A stretch of DNA of 40,472 bases from a virus, in IMG/VR virus record IMGVR_UViG_3300029309_000093, positions 1 through 40,472 of that record; one strand, 5' to 3'. Shown piece after piece: positions 39,428 to 40,472 of this stretch (positions are counted from its first letter, which is position 1; every line of letters starts with the position of its first letter). The notes under the pieces were generated by a model. The model was not told the DNA's origin. It worked only from the letters and a program-made list of their open reading frames with translations, and did not search any database. A program made the position numbers and the translations under genes.

Positions 39428-39990
39428 ACTTTGATTGTTATTTGATGATCGTACATTCTATATAATTTTTCATTGTCTACTATAAATTCATACTCGCTTT
39501 CTGGTTTAAATATTACTTTATCACCTGCCTTTACGCCCTTTGAATTTAAATAATTATTTGAATATTTCATAACAGCCACTAAAGGTTCTTCTGTCCCAAG
39601 CTTTGATATAAAAGATTTTTCAACTGGCACTGGTTTTACAAAACAATATCTGTCATGACAAAACCACTCTCCATCTTGTTTATACATAAAAAACTGATCT
39701 TGTTCTATAAAAAACAAATTGTCTTTAAAAAAACTTTTGCCACTTTTTTGTCTTCCTTTCATATCATTGTAATATTTAAATACATTATGGTGTACAAGTA
39801 ATGTGTCTCCCTCTTTGATTTTGCCAGTATAACCAATAGGGGTAGACACCACTATTCCTTCTCTGTTAGATGCTTTGTGGTTTTCTTCTGATGTGCTAGT
39901 AACCAAATCAACACCAGATATGTTTTTAGTATTTACATATCTTTTATTTTCTTTAGGCTTTACAATAAAGTAAAAAGGCGACTTCATCAA
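39424..39990 (-). CDS. tandem GroES-like protein (phage co-chaperonin candidate)
   Basis: A 188-residue protein with two GroES-like beta-barrel halves. In the first, EGIVVSTPIGYTGKIKEGDT (44-63) matches the G-x-V-V-x3-P-G then V-K-x-G-D-x-V-L pattern; in the second, RYCFVKPVP (114-122), then KGVKAGDKVIFKPESEYEFI (151-170) and LYRMYDHQITI match the barrel and C-terminal strand of GroES. A mobile loop like GroES would lie in the Ser/Glu-rich stretch 31-43. It probably assists capsid or tail folding with host GroEL, as T4 gp31 does (inference). Located just upstream of the terminase genes. Confidence 0.65.
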   Translation of the reverse strand: MMKSPFYFIVKPKENKRYVNTKNISGVDLVTSTSEENHKASNREGIVVSTPIGYTGKIKEGDTLLVHHNVFKYYNDMKGRQKSGKSFFKDNLFFIEQDQFFMYKQDGEWFCHDRYCFVKPVPVEKSFISKLGTEEPLVAVMKYSNNYLNSKGVKAGDKVIFKPESEYEFIVDNEKLYRMYDHQITIKV

Positions 39991-40211
39991 AAATTAATAT
40001 TATATTCTACTGAGACGGGCATATTAGAGTTAAACTCTTTCCACAAAAGAATCTCATCATTTTGTTGTATCCAAATTTTAATACTGTTTGTTTGCTCTAC
40101 ATGCTGTATAAGATGTATGACATACTTTCCTCCTAATATCTCTTGACCTACAATATAGTGCATAGCGTCAGATTTATAGTTAGGTCCTATAGATATCTTT
40201 CTAATGTCCAT
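39987..40211 (-). CDS. hypothetical protein (74 aa)
   Basis: A 74-residue protein with alternating hydrophobic strands (MHYIVGQEIL, YVIHLIQHV, SIKIWIQQND, VSVEYNINF), probably a small beta-sheet domain. It leads the terminase operon, with a -7 box 20 bases upstream, and its stop overlaps the GroES-like start. Not recognised. Confidence 0.6.
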   Translation of the reverse strand: MDIRKISIGPNYKSDAMHYIVGQEILGGKYVIHLIQHVEQTNSIKIWIQQNDEILLWKEFNSNMPVSVEYNINF

Positions 40212-40231
40212 TAGATTAAATTTAATTTATA

Positions 40232-40239
40232 CAAAGATA
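40232..40239 (-). promoter_or_regulatory. putative -7 box (TATCTTTG) for the virion operon
   Basis: Minus-strand TATCTTTG stands in the 36-base gap between the 41-residue gene and the 74-residue gene, 20 bases before the latter's ATG. It may start the main late transcript. No convincing -33 element. Confidence 0.45.
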
Positions 40240-40247
40240 TAAATAAA

Positions 40248-40373
40248 TTACCTGCCTTGACCTCTATATTTTTTCTTGTAAGCTGTTTGACTTCGACTGG
40301 CGTTTTTACTATGAACACCAGGTCTTTTTTTCTTAGGTCTTTCTATATAAGCGTAAACTGTATTACGAGCCAT
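40248..40373 (-). CDS. very basic small protein (41 aa)
   Basis: A 41-codon frame encoding an extremely basic product: ERPKKKRPGVHSKNASRS in the middle and YKKKYRGQGR at the end. Short proteins with K-K-R-P-G-x-H and K-K-Y-R-G-Q-G-R elements recur near terminase genes in uncultured phages of this kind, as far as I recall. Charge suggests nucleic-acid or capsid-DNA binding. It has an A-rich leader and sits just upstream of the terminase operon promoter box. Confidence 0.65.
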   Translation of the reverse strand: MARNTVYAYIERPKKKRPGVHSKNASRSQTAYKKKYRGQGR

Positions 40374-40387
40374 TTTTTTGGATTGAT

Positions 40388-40465
40388 TTAAATTTCTCTG
40401 CTCCCCTTGAACCGAAGTAGGCTACATAGACGGTAATAAGCAAACTTTTTAATAAGTCCACCCAT
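40388..40465 (-). CDS. possible tiny basic protein (25 aa)
   Basis: A 25-codon frame with its own ATG, preceded by an in-frame stop (TAG) two codons upstream, encoding a basic, aromatic product (starts MGGLIKKFAYYRLC). It ends 14 bases before the start of the 41-residue gene. Support is limited to tight placement and composition; only 7 bases of window remain upstream, so its control region is out of view. Confidence 0.4.
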   Translation of the reverse strand: MGGLIKKFAYYRLCSLLRFKGSREI

Positions 40466-40472
40466 CCACTAT

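Noticed and set aside
40381-40472. tRNA-like T-loop (GGTTCAA on the minus strand)
   Set aside because: No acceptor or anticodon stem could be built around it; the stretch reads better as a tiny coding frame.

Overview
The window looks like most or all of a tailed bacteriophage genome (podovirus-type morphogenesis set) that infects a member of the Bacteroidota, probably marine. The DNA is AT-rich. Genes are tightly packed in two convergent arms. Start codons lack Shine-Dalgarno sequences and are instead preceded by A/T-rich leaders, and several genes have a TAnnTTTG -7 box of the Bacteroidota type. The large terminase, portal, capsid and the proteins between capsid and tail resemble the crAss-like lineage as far as can be judged by eye. 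There is no rRNA, tRNA, CRISPR array, integrase, DNA polymerase or RNA polymerase that I can recognise.

Plus-strand arm (30-10293), early and replication genes. It opens with a run of very small unknown proteins, two of them zinc-ribbon-like; the first four starts carry a repeated 14-base leader. Next come a DnaA domain IV-like protein, a recombination set (Sak/DUF1071 annealing protein, PD-(D/E)XK exonuclease, small SSB-like protein) and a terminator. A primase-helicase, an SF2 helicase, a VRR-NUC nuclease, a second DnaA domain IV-like protein and a calcineurin-like phosphoesterase follow. The arm ends in a 28-residue single-membrane-span peptide whose gene overlaps the end of the opposite arm.

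Minus-strand arm (40465 down to 10286), virion genes. In transcription order: two tiny ORFs, an unknown 74-residue protein, a tandem GroES-like protein, a putative small terminase, TerL, portal, a scaffold-like acidic protein, major capsid protein, an unknown protein, a possible decoration protein in its own transcription unit, two connector/ring-type proteins, and a 2220-residue tail protein with a modular Cys-rich, Pro-linker tail. Then a tandem 2-oxoglutarate/Fe(II) prolyl-hydroxylase-like protein, a DXD glycosyltransferase, a second Pro-linker tail protein with a cupredoxin-like domain, a GNAT-like protein, and three internal or ejection-type virion proteins, the last 1862 residues long.

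The most interesting unit is 18682-28873. A two-domain prolyl-hydroxylase-like enzyme and a GT32-type glycosyltransferase, translationally coupled by a 4-base overlap, sit between the only two genes that encode long Pro/Thr-rich linkers. I infer that the phage may hydroxylate and then glycosylate its own tail-fibre linkers, in the manner of hydroxyproline-rich glycoproteins. This is a hypothesis from motifs and gene order, not a demonstrated system.
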